DNA of 33,703 nucleotides from an uncultured Gammaproteobacteria bacterium (GCA_913050215.1 CAJXBG010000037.1:1-33703), one strand, 5' to 3'; counted from the stretch's first letter, positions 1 through 9,470 are shown. Program-made: numbers and translations. The notes: generated by a model not told the origin, from the sequence alone.

Positions 1-89
1 GATAACCCAGATCGCTCAGCGGCAGCATTTTCCAAAGGAAAATTGCGAGAGCCCACCTAGAAACTACAAATATCCAGCAATTACGATAC

Positions 90-118
90 TTGACCCTTCT
101 TCAAAAAATGTGTTTTAT
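90..118 (+). promoter_or_regulatory. Candidate sigma70 promoter for the NHL-repeat gene
   Basis: TTGACC at 90-95 matches five of six positions of the -35 consensus. It is followed after 17 nt by TTTTAT at 113-118, which matches four of six at -10. It would start transcription near 125 and leave a leader of about 155 nt before the NHL gene. The surrounding sequence is AT-rich. This is a prediction from consensus match only. Confidence 0.35.
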
Positions 119-281
119 TTTCAGACTTATAAATAAGAATGTTCCTGTCAGACACTACTCACCACCTAGATCATAGTTTGTCGATACGAGTAGCTGAGTA
201 AAAGTTTGCACGCGAAACCGAAAGCAGACTTTCCCATGAAGTAAATTCAAGCGTTAAACATAGCTTTCTACGAGGTGGAAA

Positions 282-1454
282 ATGAACAAGACCTATAAAA
301 CTGAAACCAACATCGGCGCGCGTTTCCTTTTTACCGTAGGTGTGGCGAGTGTCGCATTGTCGTTGCTTTCCACCAACGCTATGGCCGAGCCTGCGCGTCC
401 AGGTGCAATCCAGCCAGCAGCGCATGCCAACCAGAAGCCAATCAACCATTTGCCGAATCCTTATGAAACTCAGCGTAATTTTGGCACTCTGCCAGACGGT
501 CGTAGCTGGGGATCAGTTAGTGCGGTTAATATTGATATCGATGGCATTCATGTTTGGGCTGGTGATCGCTGTGGTACAAATTCCTGCGCGACTTCCAATG
601 TAGATCCAATGGTTAAACTGGATCCAGACGGCAACGTTGTCCAGAGCTTTGGCGCCGGTCAGATAATCTGGCCCCATGGAATAGATATTGATAGCGAAGG
701 TAATATTTGGGTGGCCGATGCGCGCGCTGCGAATGCCCGCGAACTCGCAGAGAATCCCTCAGCAGCCGGCAAGGGGCATGTCGTGCTGAAGTTCAGTCCA
801 CAGGGTGAACTTTTGATGACGCTGGGAACGCCGGGCGAAACGGGAGATCCGCCCACCCATTTCGATGCGCCCAATGATGTGCTGATTGCACCGAATGGAA
901 CTATTTATGTGGGTGACACACACGGTGCTCAATATCAGAACGAGGCAGGTCCAACGGCGAAGAGTCGTATCTCAATGTTTGAGCCAGACGGCACCTTCAT
1001 CAAGAGCTTTGGAGAGTTCGGTTTTGAGGATGGACAGTTTCGCTCGCCTCACTCGCTAGCGATGGATTCGCAGGGTCGACTATTTGTCGCGGACCGTGGG
1101 AATAGTCGTATTCAAATTTTCACTCAAAACGGAGAGCATCTCGATACTTGGTATCAGTTCAGCCGCATTAGCGGTCTGTTTATCGATCCCAAAACCGACA
1201 TGCTGTACGCCATCGATTCTGAGTCAGATGAAAATTACAATCCCGGTTGGCAGAAGGGGCTGCGTGTCGGAAATGCGCGTACCGGAGAAGTGCTTTATTA
1301 TGTGAGGGCACATGATTCCAAGCGCGGGTCCGGTATGGGTGGCCTTGGCTCCATGGGAGAGGGTGTCACGGTTGATCGCAAAGGCGTTGTTTATGCCGGA
1401 GAAGTTGGACCGATCCAAGGCATGACTAAGTTCATCCCAAGGTTAATTCCTTAA
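282..1454 (+). CDS. Exported NHL-repeat beta-propeller protein (peptidyl-hydroxyglycine lyase-like)
   Basis: This 390-residue protein has a Sec-type signal peptide: a basic N-terminus, a hydrophobic stretch at about residues 14-33 and a likely cleavage after AMA near residue 35. The mature part carries NHL-type blades, recognisable by the repeated pattern 'hydrophobic-x-P-x-G/D-hydrophobic-x-hydrophobic-D-x-x-G-x-hydrophobic-hydrophobic-V-A/G-D'. Examples are WPHGIDID..WVADA (about 126-145), APNDVLIAPNGTIYVGD and SPHSLAMDSQGRLFVAD. The overall architecture resembles six-bladed propellers such as the lyase domain of peptidylglycine alpha-amidating enzyme, but catalytic identity cannot be claimed. 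The ATG is supported by GAGGTGG about 7 nt upstream. The gene stands alone, followed by a sulfatase 284 nt away on the same strand. It is probably periplasmic or secreted; the ligand is unknown. Confidence 0.85.
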   Translation: MNKTYKTETNIGARFLFTVGVASVALSLLSTNAMAEPARPGAIQPAAHANQKPINHLPNPYETQRNFGTLPDGRSWGSVSAVNIDIDGIHVWAGDRCGTNSCATSNVDPMVKLDPDGNVVQSFGAGQIIWPHGIDIDSEGNIWVADARAANARELAENPSAAGKGHVVLKFSPQGELLMTLGTPGETGDPPTHFDAPNDVLIAPNGTIYVGDTHGAQYQNEAGPTAKSRISMFEPDGTFIKSFGEFGFEDGQFRSPHSLAMDSQGRLFVADRGNSRIQIFTQNGEHLDTWYQFSRISGLFIDPKTDMLYAIDSESDENYNPGWQKGLRVGNARTGEVLYYVRAHDSKRGSGMGGLGSMGEGVTVDRKGVVYAGEVGPIQGMTKFIPRLIP

Positions 1455-1738
1455 TGTGAACAGATTTCGTCTTGAGGTTTTTTGCAAACCGGCACCGATT
1501 TATGCCACGACGTGCCGACAACTCCGTTAGCAAGATGTGATGACCTCAGTTCGTTTGACGATGATCCGGTGACTTTCAGCTGAGAAAGCTGCGCAAAACT
1601 TGAGACCTAGCCCAACTTCCAGTCGGCACAGGCACCCACGAAAGGGATGCACTAAAATTCTCTGATGGTTTCATAATGCACGCCTGGATCAATCAAGCCA
1701 TAATGAACTGAAGCAACCAAACTAAACGGGTTTTAACT

Positions 1739-3376
1739 GTGAAGACATCTTCGCCGGGAGGCCAACCCAACATTGTGTTTGCTTTTGCAGATGACTGGGG
1801 CCGATACGCTAGTGCATACGCAAAACACCAACCCACGGGCGGGCTTAACGAACTCATCCAAACACCCCACTTTGACCGAGTCGCTGCCGAAGGTGCGCTT
1901 TTTCTGAACGCTTTGGTGCCTGCACCATCATGCACGCCTTGCCGCAGTTCTATACTAGCCGGTCAGTACTTCTGGCAAACGGGGTTAGGTGCAATCCTGA
2001 TGGGTGCGCAGTGGGATGAGAGCATCCCAACATTTCCACTCGCCCTAGAGGCTCATGCCAACTACTTTATAGGTCATACCTACAAGGTGTGGAGTCCAGG
2101 CATGACCATGAATGCACCTATGGGGGCGAAACGCACCGCATATAATCCCGCCGGATACAATTTCAATCAGTTTTCACACTGGGTGACCCAAAATGCCGAT
2201 GATTTCGGCGAAGGCGAAGCCGGCATCGAACAAGCAAAACAAAGTCTCTATGAGGAAACCCGTGCCAACGTCAGAGCCTTTCTGGATGCCGTGCCCAATG
2301 GACAGCCGTTCTGTTACTGGTGGGGACCGACCAACACGCATCGAACCTGGGAGCGCGGCTCAGGAAAAACATTGTGGGGTCTCGACCCAGACCAACTAAA
2401 GGGACGTATGCCAGGCTTCTTGCCTGACGTGCACGATGTGCGGGAGGATGCCGCGGACTATCTTGGCGAATGCCTTGCCACGGATGCAGGCCTAGGCGTG
2501 TTACTGCAAGAGCTCGAGCATGACGGATTGTTAGACAACACGTTACTTGTGGTCAGCGGGGATCATGGTATTCCCGGCATGCCACGTGCGAAATGCAATC
2601 TTTATGATATTGGCTGCGAAGTCGCACTGGCGGCGCGATGGCCTGACAAAATTAGACCCGGCAGAATCATAGAAGACTTTGTTAACCTGATGGACTTGGG
2701 CCCTACTTTCTGTGCCGCAGGTGGCATGAGTCCACCAAAAAGCATGACGGCAAAGAGCATCCTGCCACTGCTATTCAGTGAAGAAGATGGTCAGATTGAA
2801 CCTGAACGCGATCATGTTGTAACTGGGCGCGAGCGGCACATTGCCCATGCAAGGAAAGGTATGCTGCCTTATCCGCAGCGTTCAATTCGTACAGCCGATT
2901 TCATTTACATCGTGAACTTTGAACCCGACCGCTGGCCTATGGGTGACCCGTTAGGGTTGGAGGATGGATCCGATCGCCCAGCACCTTCGATAGAAGACCT
3001 GACTCACGACACCTTCGCGACGTTACGGGATATGGACGCCAGCCCCACTAAGGCATGGCTGGTCACCCACCGTGAGGAACACGATGTAGAACCTCTCTAC
3101 CAATTAGCGTTTGGCAAACGCCCTCGGGAAGAACTTTACGATCTAAACGCTGATCCCGACTACATGACTAATGTTGCTGACGATCCAAATTATGAGCCAA
3201 TACGAGCAGAACTAGAAACGCGCCTCATGGCAATTCTTGAAGCAGAGAACGATCCCAGACTAACAGAACAACCCTGCCGCTACGAGTACGCACCATATGC
3301 AGGAAAGGTAGCGAAAGTCTGGTTCGAAGCGGCAGCAGAAGAGCAGGACACCTTCAACCCAACACAAACAAAATAG
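1739..3376 (+). CDS. Sulfatase, cysteine type, cytosolic
   Basis: This protein of 545 residues is in the alkaline-phosphatase/sulfatase superfamily. The metal-binding Asp pair lies at D18-D19 (FADDWG). The maturation motif C-x-P-x-R is present as C65-T-P-C-R69, where Cys65 would be converted to formylglycine. A second metal site appears as SGDHG around D275-H276. The C-terminal pattern ELYDLNADP is usual for the family. There is no signal peptide, so the enzyme should act in the cytoplasm, which is unusual for polysaccharide sulfatases and suggests a small imported sulfate ester. The start is a GTG with no clear Shine-Dalgarno sequence, so the N-terminus is uncertain by a few residues. No maturase gene (FGE or anSME) lies in the window. 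It is convergent with the oxygenase gene at 3443-4249. Confidence 0.9.
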   Translation: MKTSSPGGQPNIVFAFADDWGRYASAYAKHQPTGGLNELIQTPHFDRVAAEGALFLNALVPAPSCTPCRSSILAGQYFWQTGLGAILMGAQWDESIPTFPLALEAHANYFIGHTYKVWSPGMTMNAPMGAKRTAYNPAGYNFNQFSHWVTQNADDFGEGEAGIEQAKQSLYEETRANVRAFLDAVPNGQPFCYWWGPTNTHRTWERGSGKTLWGLDPDQLKGRMPGFLPDVHDVREDAADYLGECLATDAGLGVLLQELEHDGLLDNTLLVVSGDHGIPGMPRAKCNLYDIGCEVALAARWPDKIRPGRIIEDFVNLMDLGPTFCAAGGMSPPKSMTAKSILPLLFSEEDGQIEPERDHVVTGRERHIAHARKGMLPYPQRSIRTADFIYIVNFEPDRWPMGDPLGLEDGSDRPAPSIEDLTHDTFATLRDMDASPTKAWLVTHREEHDVEPLYQLAFGKRPREELYDLNADPDYMTNVADDPNYEPIRAELETRLMAILEAENDPRLTEQPCRYEYAPYAGKVAKVWFEAAAEEQDTFNPTQTK

Positions 3377-3400
3377 CCTATTTGTTTACGTCTGAGTTTG

Positions 3401-3415
3401 GGTAATAGCATTACC
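3401..3415. terminator. Small perfect hairpin between convergent genes
   Basis: GGTAAT at 3401-3406 and ATTACC at 3410-3415 form a 6-bp perfect stem with a 3-nt loop, in the 66-nt gap between the convergent sulfatase and oxygenase genes. There is no T-tract on either side, so termination is only suggested by position. Confidence 0.25.
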
Positions 3416-3442
3416 TCATGCTGACGCCTTCTTTAAAGATGA

Positions 3443-4249
3443 CTACCCAACCCCCAGTGCTTTAGGGCCGAATTCTTCACGATCAGGTCGTGGGTTATTG
3501 GGCCAACGACCGCTTGCATCTTCACCCCGACAAAGGATGGCAGACTGAGTCCACCCAATATGTTTTTCACTTTTTACCCACACGTCAGTCGACACATACC
3601 GGATGGTCAAGCCACAGCGACGGTGGTTTGAAGTGTTCGATGCCGATCCATGCACAAGCAAATCTGTGTGCAATGAAGTCTCGCCCGCGTTTAGAACTAC
3701 GGGCCACGGGTCGGCGAGCGTTTGATAGTCTTTTGTCTCCAATTCTAGCAGCACATTTTCGCTTCGGCGGCGCCATGCTAGTCTGCCGTTCAAGTGACTG
3801 CCGGGCAAGTAACACATGGGTCCTGCTTCAGGCAAAACATCATCGATGGCGATCCATGCGGTAACTGCGTTAGCTGGTTTGAAAGGCCAGTATGCTGCGT
3901 CCTGATGATACGGTACCTCACGTTCATCATGCGGCATTTTGCAAAAATAATGAGACCCCCAACAAACGATGTTGGGTCCCAATAAGTCTTCCACATAGTC
4001 TAGTAGACGTGGATTGGTCACCACGTCATAGATACCTTGGCAGCAATGGTGATATTCGTTGATCTCGTAAGCATCTCGTCCGGCATACTGAAACTGCCGC
4101 AATAACCCGTCCAGGTAATTACGCTGAAGGCGTGCATCCTCACCATCGAACAACTTGAGTGGCGCAACAAAACCCTGGCGGTTGTAGTTTTCTATCTGTT
4201 CTGGCGTTAGATGTTTTGGTGCTAGATTTTTTACAGGTTTAAATATCAT
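3443..4249 (-). CDS. Phytanoyl-CoA dioxygenase (PhyH)-family Fe(II)/2-oxoglutarate oxygenase
   Basis: This protein of 268 residues has the PhyH double-stranded beta-helix signature. The facial triad is visible as H115-x-D117 in PYHQDAAYW and a distal His at about 200 (LLVHGS). A 2-oxoglutarate-binding Arg follows in LTIRYV, near residue 217. The core PHYH pattern 'WIAIDDVLPEAGPMCYLPGSH' is split here by about 20 residues from the metal motif, as is typical. The substrate cannot be assigned; members hydroxylate lipids, ectoine, phosphonates and halogenated or secondary metabolites. I chose the ATG at 4249 over a TTG 12 nt upstream because GGGGAA lies 5 nt before the ATG. It is convergent with the sulfatase, and the pair may act on a common sulfated small molecule; that link is inference. 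Confidence 0.85.
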   Translation of the reverse strand: MIFKPVKNLAPKHLTPEQIENYNRQGFVAPLKLFDGEDARLQRNYLDGLLRQFQYAGRDAYEINEYHHCCQGIYDVVTNPRLLDYVEDLLGPNIVCWGSHYFCKMPHDEREVPYHQDAAYWPFKPANAVTAWIAIDDVLPEAGPMCYLPGSHLNGRLAWRRRSENVLLELETKDYQTLADPWPVVLNAGETSLHTDLLVHGSASNTSNHRRCGLTIRYVSTDVWVKSEKHIGWTQSAILCRGEDASGRWPNNPRPDREEFGPKALGVG

Positions 4250-4695
4250 AAGATTCCCCAAAAACTAGTTGTCCATCTAAAACCGCAAAGCGATCAAGGC
4301 TTCTGTCTGAGTCGAATTTATTCAACAGTGTTACCAACCTCTGTGACACACACCATGCCCAGTTAAATACAATAGGACGTAAGGCTACAGTCAACTGAAC
4401 GACAGGTAAACTATCCTGCTAATTCCCAAATAGGTTACTCTAGCTGAGGGTAAGCTGGAACAAAGACAAAAATCGATCGAAGCGACAACAAATTGCTCGC
4501 AGAATCTGCAGCGGCAGATCAGCATCGAGGCAGTCAATGACCATACTTGACCGTCATTCAGAACATGTGGCTCATTTTCCTTATCTTCGCTGGATGTCTG
4601 AGATCTAGTCGGGCGTATCAAACGTACATTAATCTCATCAAACACTCGCCCTATCGCCGGCAGGCGAAAATTGCCCGAAACACCGAGCTGATGCC
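4250..4695. other. Non-coding gap with small dyads
   Basis: This stretch between two divergent genes holds no convincing gene. It contains the likely promoter region of the oxygenase gene, but no clear consensus boxes were found for it. It also has a small palindrome GCAGA-A-TCTGC at 4499-4509 and an inverted repeat AATGAC/GTCATT at 4536-4541 and 4553-4558. Short reading frames on both strands here lack ribosome binding sites and known motifs. Confidence 0.5.
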
Positions 4696-4723
4696 TTGCC
4701 TGCAGGGCCCGCTTACCTATAAT
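4696..4723 (+). promoter_or_regulatory. Strong sigma70 promoter for the pitrilysin-like gene
   Basis: TTGCCT at 4696-4701 (four of six) and a perfect TATAAT at 4718-4723 are separated by 16 nt. Transcription would start near 4730, leaving about 28 nt before the ATG at 4758. This placement argues against an upstream TTG at 4731 being the real translation start. Confidence 0.6.
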
Positions 4724-4757
4724 CACTGTTTTGGAAAAAAACATTAAGGCCACCACA

Positions 4758-7574
4758 ATGAACCGCACGCTAATCCTGTTTCTGGCACTCCTTTCCTGGA
4801 CGACCTTTTCTCTTGCAGATTTGAGTCAGTTGCCGGATAAAGCCGCGACCGACAAATCCGAATATCGGATGTTAACCCTGAATAACGGCCTCAAGGTTGT
4901 CCTGTTGTCTGACCCTGATCTCAACAAATCCTCAGCCAGCTTGGTTGCCTGGGTCGGTTCTTACAACGACCCGGAAGATCGCGCTGGTTTGGCACACTTT
5001 CTTGAGCACATGCTGTTCTTGGGCAGTGAAAAATTTCCGGGCGAAAGTGAATATGGCAACTATCTGAAGAGCAACGGTGGTTACAGCAATGCCTACACCA
5101 CCGGTGATCACACCAACTATCACTTTGAAATCAGCCACCAAGCTTTTGAAGGCGCACTGGATCGATTTTCCCAGTTTTTTATCTCGCCGTTGTTTAACGC
5201 CGACTACACGGAACGGGAGATGAATGCCGTTGATTCAGAGTTTGAAAAGAATCTGCAGAGTGATAACTGGCGACAGCAGGAAATATTCCGCACCTTGGTT
5301 GATGAAAAGCACCCGGAGAACCACTTCTCGATTGGCAATCTGAAGAGCCTCGAGGGTATTGATCGGCAGGAATTTATGTCCTTCTACGAACGCTACTACA
5401 GTGCCAATCAAATGGCTTTGGCAATGACCTCCAACAATAGTCTTGATCAAATGGAGCAGTGGGCCAGGCAATATTTTGCCGCCATAGAAAACCGGAACAT
5501 CGCACCTGTTGATTACACCACTGATCTCATTGATCAATCTCGCGCGCCCAGCTTGGCACTGGTCGAGCCGGTCAAGGATTTACGTAAGCTAAGCCTTGCC
5601 TTCCCAGTGCGCGGCACGCGCGCCATGTATCGCAGCAAACCGGATGACCTGATTGGATTTATGCTTGGTTACGAAGGCGAAGGCAGCCTGTTATCGCACT
5701 TGAAGAATGAGGGGCTGGCGACCGCGCTGAGTGGCGGGTCCTATAAAGCCACCAAAGACTACAGCATGTTTTACATTGAAATTGAGTTGACGCCTAAAGG
5801 CGCCGATCACTGGCAAGATGTGATGGAGGCGACTTTCGCCAGCGCCGAAATGCTACGCCAATCGGACTATCCTGAATATTTGTTTCAAGAACGTGCCACC
5901 ATGGCCCGCCTGAACGAACTTTTCGACAACAAAGGCGAAGGGACTGGCCGCGCAATTAGTCTGGCCAACAACGCCATACATTACTCACTCCAAGATGCCG
6001 CGCGCATCGCCTACCTTTGGGAAGCGTCGGATGCTGATCAGTACTTCGAAATACTGCAAGCCATACGAGTCGAAAATATGATCGCCACCTTGGAAGCTAA
6101 GGGAGTGCCAACCGACCTCACCGAAGATCAATTTGGGGTGCGTTATAGTCTGCAAGCATTTTCCGATGCTCAGCTGGCAGCGTTCAATAGTCCTGATGAA
6201 ATCGCAGCATTGAGTCTGCCGGCAGCTAACAAGTTTGTGCCCAGCAATGTCGACCAGCTCGCTGATGCGCCGGTCAAAGTTATCGACGAGGCTGGACTGA
6301 AACTCTACTACGCGCAGGATAACGCCTTTGAGCGCCCCCAGGTTAGCTACCAGATTCGTTTGCGGCAGACCAAGGACATGGGCGAGCTAAAAAATGTGGT
6401 GCTGCGCGCTTACTATGTCAGTGTGCTAAACGAAATAATCAACGAGCAAACTTATACCGCATCGGTCGCGGGTCTAAATCTCAATGTTGGTGCAGGGAGC
6501 GAAGGTATTACGCTGTCTGTTTCCGGTTACAGCCAATCCGCCAAAAGCCTCGTTGACGATGTGCTCAAGCAAATGCGGGTGGTGGAATTACCCAAGGCCC
6601 GATTTGAAGCGATTAAAGAGCGCAAACTGCGCGCCTTGGAAAACGCTGTTTTTGCTGATGCCTATATTCAGGCCCGAGAAATTCAGCGCAAGGTGCTTTA
6701 TGAAAACTACTTTACGCCAGAACAGCGCTTGGCAGTGGCTAGAGACCTAGATCTAGAGGATGTTCAGAAATTTGCAAAAGCCCTGTTTAAACGCAGCAAT
6801 GTAGAAATGATGGCCTATGGCAATATCACTCAGCTGGAAGCTGAGCAAGTCGCCCGCAACGTGGTGTCGAGGCTTAAATTAAAGCCGATCGCCAAAAAGG
6901 ATGTCTACAAAAACCGGACATTGGATCTGACAACACTTGATTCTGTTGTCGCAGCCAATGTGCTTAAAGTGAACAACTCAGCTTATTGGCAAGCGTTCTC
7001 ACTGGGCGAGGCAACGGCAAAAAATCGCGCAGCCGCGGGCATGATTCGAAATTTCTTTGCTGACTTATATTTTTCAGAAATACGAACTCGCCAGCAGTTA
7101 GGTTACATCACTGGCGGTTTCACATCGGAAATTAATGAAGATATGTTTGCCTTGTTTGTCATCCAGTCGGCTGACTACACGGCTGATGAGTTGCGCAAAC
7201 GCTCAGAAGCATTCTTGACAACACTGCCTTCCCTGTTTGATGAACTCGCCGATGAAAAGCTCGAGCAAATTCGCGCGGCTGTTCGATCTGACCTGGTAAG
7301 CAAAGATAAGTCAGTCGCCGAGCGCGGTGCTCGTTACTTTTATCTGGCGTTTAAGAAAGATGAAAACTGGCGTCGAAATTCCGAGGCGCTGGAAGCGCTG
7401 GATGCCGTGACGCGTGACGATCTGCGCGAGATGTTGATCCTTATCGCCGATCGCAACGAAACCAATGATCTCACCGTGATGTCTATGGCAGAGCAGCATG
7501 CGGAAAGTATCGATAACGTTAAGACCAGTTTTGACGATATTGATCGGTGGAAACGCAAGCAGCCGTATAAGTAA
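4758..7574 (+). CDS. Pitrilysin/insulysin-like M16 zinc metalloprotease, exported
   Basis: This protein of 938 residues is close in length to E. coli protease III (PtrA, about 960). A signal peptide covers residues 1-20 (cleavage after FSLA). The inverted zinc motif HxxEH is H80-F-L-E83-H84. The third ligand is E161 in DSEFEKN, 77 residues after H84, the same spacing as in pitrilysin. C-terminal features of the family are present, including RTRQQLGY (about residue 778), part of the substrate-binding RxxxxLGY region. Family members are closed-chamber peptidases that degrade small proteins and peptides; this one would act in the periplasm. The ATG at 4758 is preferred over a TTG 27 nt upstream because the signal peptide and the TATAAT promoter fit it. 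It is probably monocistronic, with the next gene 363 nt downstream. Confidence 0.93.
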   Translation: MNRTLILFLALLSWTTFSLADLSQLPDKAATDKSEYRMLTLNNGLKVVLLSDPDLNKSSASLVAWVGSYNDPEDRAGLAHFLEHMLFLGSEKFPGESEYGNYLKSNGGYSNAYTTGDHTNYHFEISHQAFEGALDRFSQFFISPLFNADYTEREMNAVDSEFEKNLQSDNWRQQEIFRTLVDEKHPENHFSIGNLKSLEGIDRQEFMSFYERYYSANQMALAMTSNNSLDQMEQWARQYFAAIENRNIAPVDYTTDLIDQSRAPSLALVEPVKDLRKLSLAFPVRGTRAMYRSKPDDLIGFMLGYEGEGSLLSHLKNEGLATALSGGSYKATKDYSMFYIEIELTPKGADHWQDVMEATFASAEMLRQSDYPEYLFQERATMARLNELFDNKGEGTGRAISLANNAIHYSLQDAARIAYLWEASDADQYFEILQAIRVENMIATLEAKGVPTDLTEDQFGVRYSLQAFSDAQLAAFNSPDEIAALSLPAANKFVPSNVDQLADAPVKVIDEAGLKLYYAQDNAFERPQVSYQIRLRQTKDMGELKNVVLRAYYVSVLNEIINEQTYTASVAGLNLNVGAGSEGITLSVSGYSQSAKSLVDDVLKQMRVVELPKARFEAIKERKLRALENAVFADAYIQAREIQRKVLYENYFTPEQRLAVARDLDLEDVQKFAKALFKRSNVEMMAYGNITQLEAEQVARNVVSRLKLKPIAKKDVYKNRTLDLTTLDSVVAANVLKVNNSAYWQAFSLGEATAKNRAAAGMIRNFFADLYFSEIRTRQQLGYITGGFTSEINEDMFALFVIQSADYTADELRKRSEAFLTTLPSLFDELADEKLEQIRAAVRSDLVSKDKSVAERGARYFYLAFKKDENWRRNSEALEALDAVTRDDLREMLILIADRNETNDLTVMSMAEQHAESIDNVKTSFDDIDRWKRKQPYK

Positions 7575-7613
7575 TCAGGTTTTAGACGCGCTAATCCGCT
7601 TGAATATGAGAAC

Positions 7614-7634
7614 GGCAGTACATTTTGTGCTGCC
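7614..7634 (+). terminator. Hairpin 40 nt after the pitrilysin-like gene
   Basis: GGCAGTACA at 7614-7622 pairs with TGTGCTGCC at 7626-7634 over 9 positions (one G-U type pair) with a TTT loop. It lies 40 nt after the stop codon, where a terminator is expected, but no U-tract follows, so it may be a processing or weak termination element. Confidence 0.35.
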
Positions 7635-7798
7635 AAACGCACAAGCCGGTATTGGTTAGCTACGCCGCAGTCGCCCTGCTCGCTTGAGCGATGGCTACAC
7701 CGGTCGCAATTTATTCTTCGCCGCTCTAAGACGAAAGCTTGAGTTTAAGTCTGGCTACCGTTGACCTCGTCTCTACCTTGGCGCGTATCGGGGATGTA

Positions 7799-7815
7799 AT
7801 GACAAACCCTGTCAT
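7799..7815. promoter_or_regulatory. Short dyad upstream of the M20D gene
   Basis: ATGACA at 7799-7804 and TGTCAT at 7810-7815 form perfect 6-bp arms around 5 nt, about 120 nt before the amidohydrolase ATG. Size and position would suit a dimeric regulator, but the motif is short enough to occur by chance. Confidence 0.25.
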
Positions 7816-7937
7816 GGAAGTTGTCACCACCAGATCATGATTGCCTAAAGTGTTACTATCAGGTTCAACTATGAGGAAAATGGCCACAAGCGCCTCACGC
7901 TAATTTTTGAATCTGCCAGCAACCGACTGAGGAATTC

Positions 7938-9134
7938 ATGATGACGATAGACGTTTTTGCTTCTGCTAATCAGATACTTCCAGGCGTTATCAACCTGCGA
8001 AGAAAGATCCACGCGAATCCCGAACTAGGCAACCAGCTGCCAGAAACAACAGCAGCGGTATTAAACGAACTGTCTGATCTTGGCCTAGAAATTCGCGCGT
8101 CCAAAGAAACAACCAGTCTTATAGCAACGCTAAAGGGTGAAGGAGACGGTCCTCGCATTCTGCTTCGAGGAGACATGGATGCACTGCCCATGCCCGAAGA
8201 TAACGATTTGTCTTTTGCCTCCCGGAACGCAAACAAAATGCACGCCTGCGGCCATGATGCACACACCGCTATGCTGGTCGGGGCAGCGCGGCTACTCCAC
8301 GAAAACAAAGAGCATGTGAATGGCACGGTCGACTTCTTTTTCCAGACCGGAGAGGAAGGCTACTATGGCGCCAAGGTTGTGCTCGATGAAGGGATGTTTG
8401 AAGCACCATACTCACCAGACGCCATTTTTGCCCTACACATCACACCACTGATGGACAGCGGGAAATTTACCGGCAGACCCGGCCCTATTCTCGCAGCTGC
8501 CGATACCTGGAAGATAAAAGTGACCGGTAAAGGCGGCCATGCTTCTATGCCACACGATGCTTTGGACCCGATACCCGTTGCCTGCGAGATCGTCCAGGCA
8601 CTGCAACACATGGTTGTTAGCAGAATCAACGCCTTCAATCCTGTCGTATTAACCACCACAAAAATTGAGGCTGGCACCACCAGCAATGTGATTCCTGAGT
8701 CAGTAGATATGCTCGGCACATTGCGTTCTACATCAGAGCGTTCTAGAGCTAAAGCACACGAAGGCATTAAGCGGATCGCAACACAAATCGCCATGGCGCA
8801 TGAAATGGAGGCGGAAGTTGAACTGTCACTGGGGTACCCCGTGACAGTTAACCATCCTGATTTCGTTGACTTTGCCCGAGGAACATTGGAACAACTATTC
8901 GGCGAAGGTGCCTACATACCGATGAAGACACCCATGATGGGCGCGGAAGATTTTTCATACCTGCTGGAACGGTGGCCGGGCGCAATGTTTTTCCTAGGCG
9001 TAAAACCTGATGACCCATCACTGGCTGCACCCTGCCATTCCAATCGAATGATATTAAATGAAGAAAGTATGGCCTACGGCATTGCAGCACATGCAGCGAT
9101 TGCCATGAGCTACTTGAATCAGCCCGAAACATGA
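7938..9134 (+). CDS. M20D family amidohydrolase (hippurate / N-acyl-amino-acid hydrolase type)
   Basis: This protein of 398 residues has the usual length for M20D enzymes and no signal peptide, so it should be cytoplasmic. Metal-binding features of the family are visible: RGDMDALP (77-84), HACGHDAHT with C104 and H106, EEG with E139-E140 as base and ligand, H167 (ALHITP), and a late HSN motif (APCHSN) near the C-terminus. The dimerisation domain begins around residue 190 (KVTGKGGHASMP). Enzymes of this family split N-acyl amino acids, hippurate, or indole-amino-acid conjugates; the exact substrate is not decidable. ATGATG offers two adjacent starts, and GAGGAAT just upstream supports the region. 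The context of peptidases on both sides suggests scavenging of acylated amino acids or peptides. Confidence 0.92.
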   Translation: MMTIDVFASANQILPGVINLRRKIHANPELGNQLPETTAAVLNELSDLGLEIRASKETTSLIATLKGEGDGPRILLRGDMDALPMPEDNDLSFASRNANKMHACGHDAHTAMLVGAARLLHENKEHVNGTVDFFFQTGEEGYYGAKVVLDEGMFEAPYSPDAIFALHITPLMDSGKFTGRPGPILAAADTWKIKVTGKGGHASMPHDALDPIPVACEIVQALQHMVVSRINAFNPVVLTTTKIEAGTTSNVIPESVDMLGTLRSTSERSRAKAHEGIKRIATQIAMAHEMEAEVELSLGYPVTVNHPDFVDFARGTLEQLFGEGAYIPMKTPMMGAEDFSYLLERWPGAMFFLGVKPDDPSLAAPCHSNRMILNEESMAYGIAAHAAIAMSYLNQPET

Positions 9135-9148
9135 AGATGATTTATTAA

Positions 9149-9203
9149 CGATCATCACATGAGACTCTTTCCGATTCACTTAGTCTCAATGGTGATCATG
9201 ATC
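9149..9203 (+). terminator. Imperfect long hairpin after the M20D gene
   Basis: TGAGACT at 9160-9166 pairs perfectly with AGTCTCA at 9182-9188. The flanks CGATCATCAC (9149-9158) and GTGATCATGATC (9192-9203) extend the stem with a bulge. It starts 15 nt after the stop codon. A T6 run occurs about 15 nt beyond the stem, too far for a classical terminator. It may be a terminator or a transcript-stabilising structure. Confidence 0.4.
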
Positions 9204-9440
9204 TATTTGCCCCACCCTTTTTTGTATCATGCGTGCACTGTCAGAAATCGCGAAAGTGGCATGATAAAAGACACAAAACCGCTGAACAAGCCGCGAGCTA
9301 AGAAGAACTTGTAGCACCACTAATTTCGGCCTAACGACTCAAAAGAGTCTTCAATATCGATACGGCCAGACATTGGCCAACCTCTACCAAAAACGGTCAT
9401 TTAAACTTTTAAACCACAAAAAACGCTAATCCGGGTACTT

Positions 9441-9470
9441 TTGAAATTTGGAGAAAATGCGATTTAGGAT
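9441..9470 (+). promoter_or_regulatory. Candidate promoter for the secreted M20 peptidase
   Basis: TTGAAA at 9441-9446 (four of six) and TAGGAT at 9465-9470 (four of six) are 18 nt apart, which would give a leader of about 60 nt. This is a modest consensus match with no other support. Confidence 0.3.

Larger units (their letters stand above)
7575..7937. other. Non-coding gap after the pitrilysin-like gene
   Basis: No gene is supported here. The region contains a 9-bp hairpin at 7614-7634 and a short dyad at 7799-7815, both listed separately. The last about 130 nt must contain the promoter of the M20D amidohydrolase gene, but I could not pick a convincing -35/-10 pair. Confidence 0.5.

Noticed and set aside
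2-136. A 44-codon open frame on the plus strand running in from the left edge, ending at TAA (134-136), which might be the 3' end of a gene.
   Set aside because: It is short and AT-rich, overlaps the candidate promoter of the NHL gene and has no recognisable motif; another frame (1-60) is equally open.
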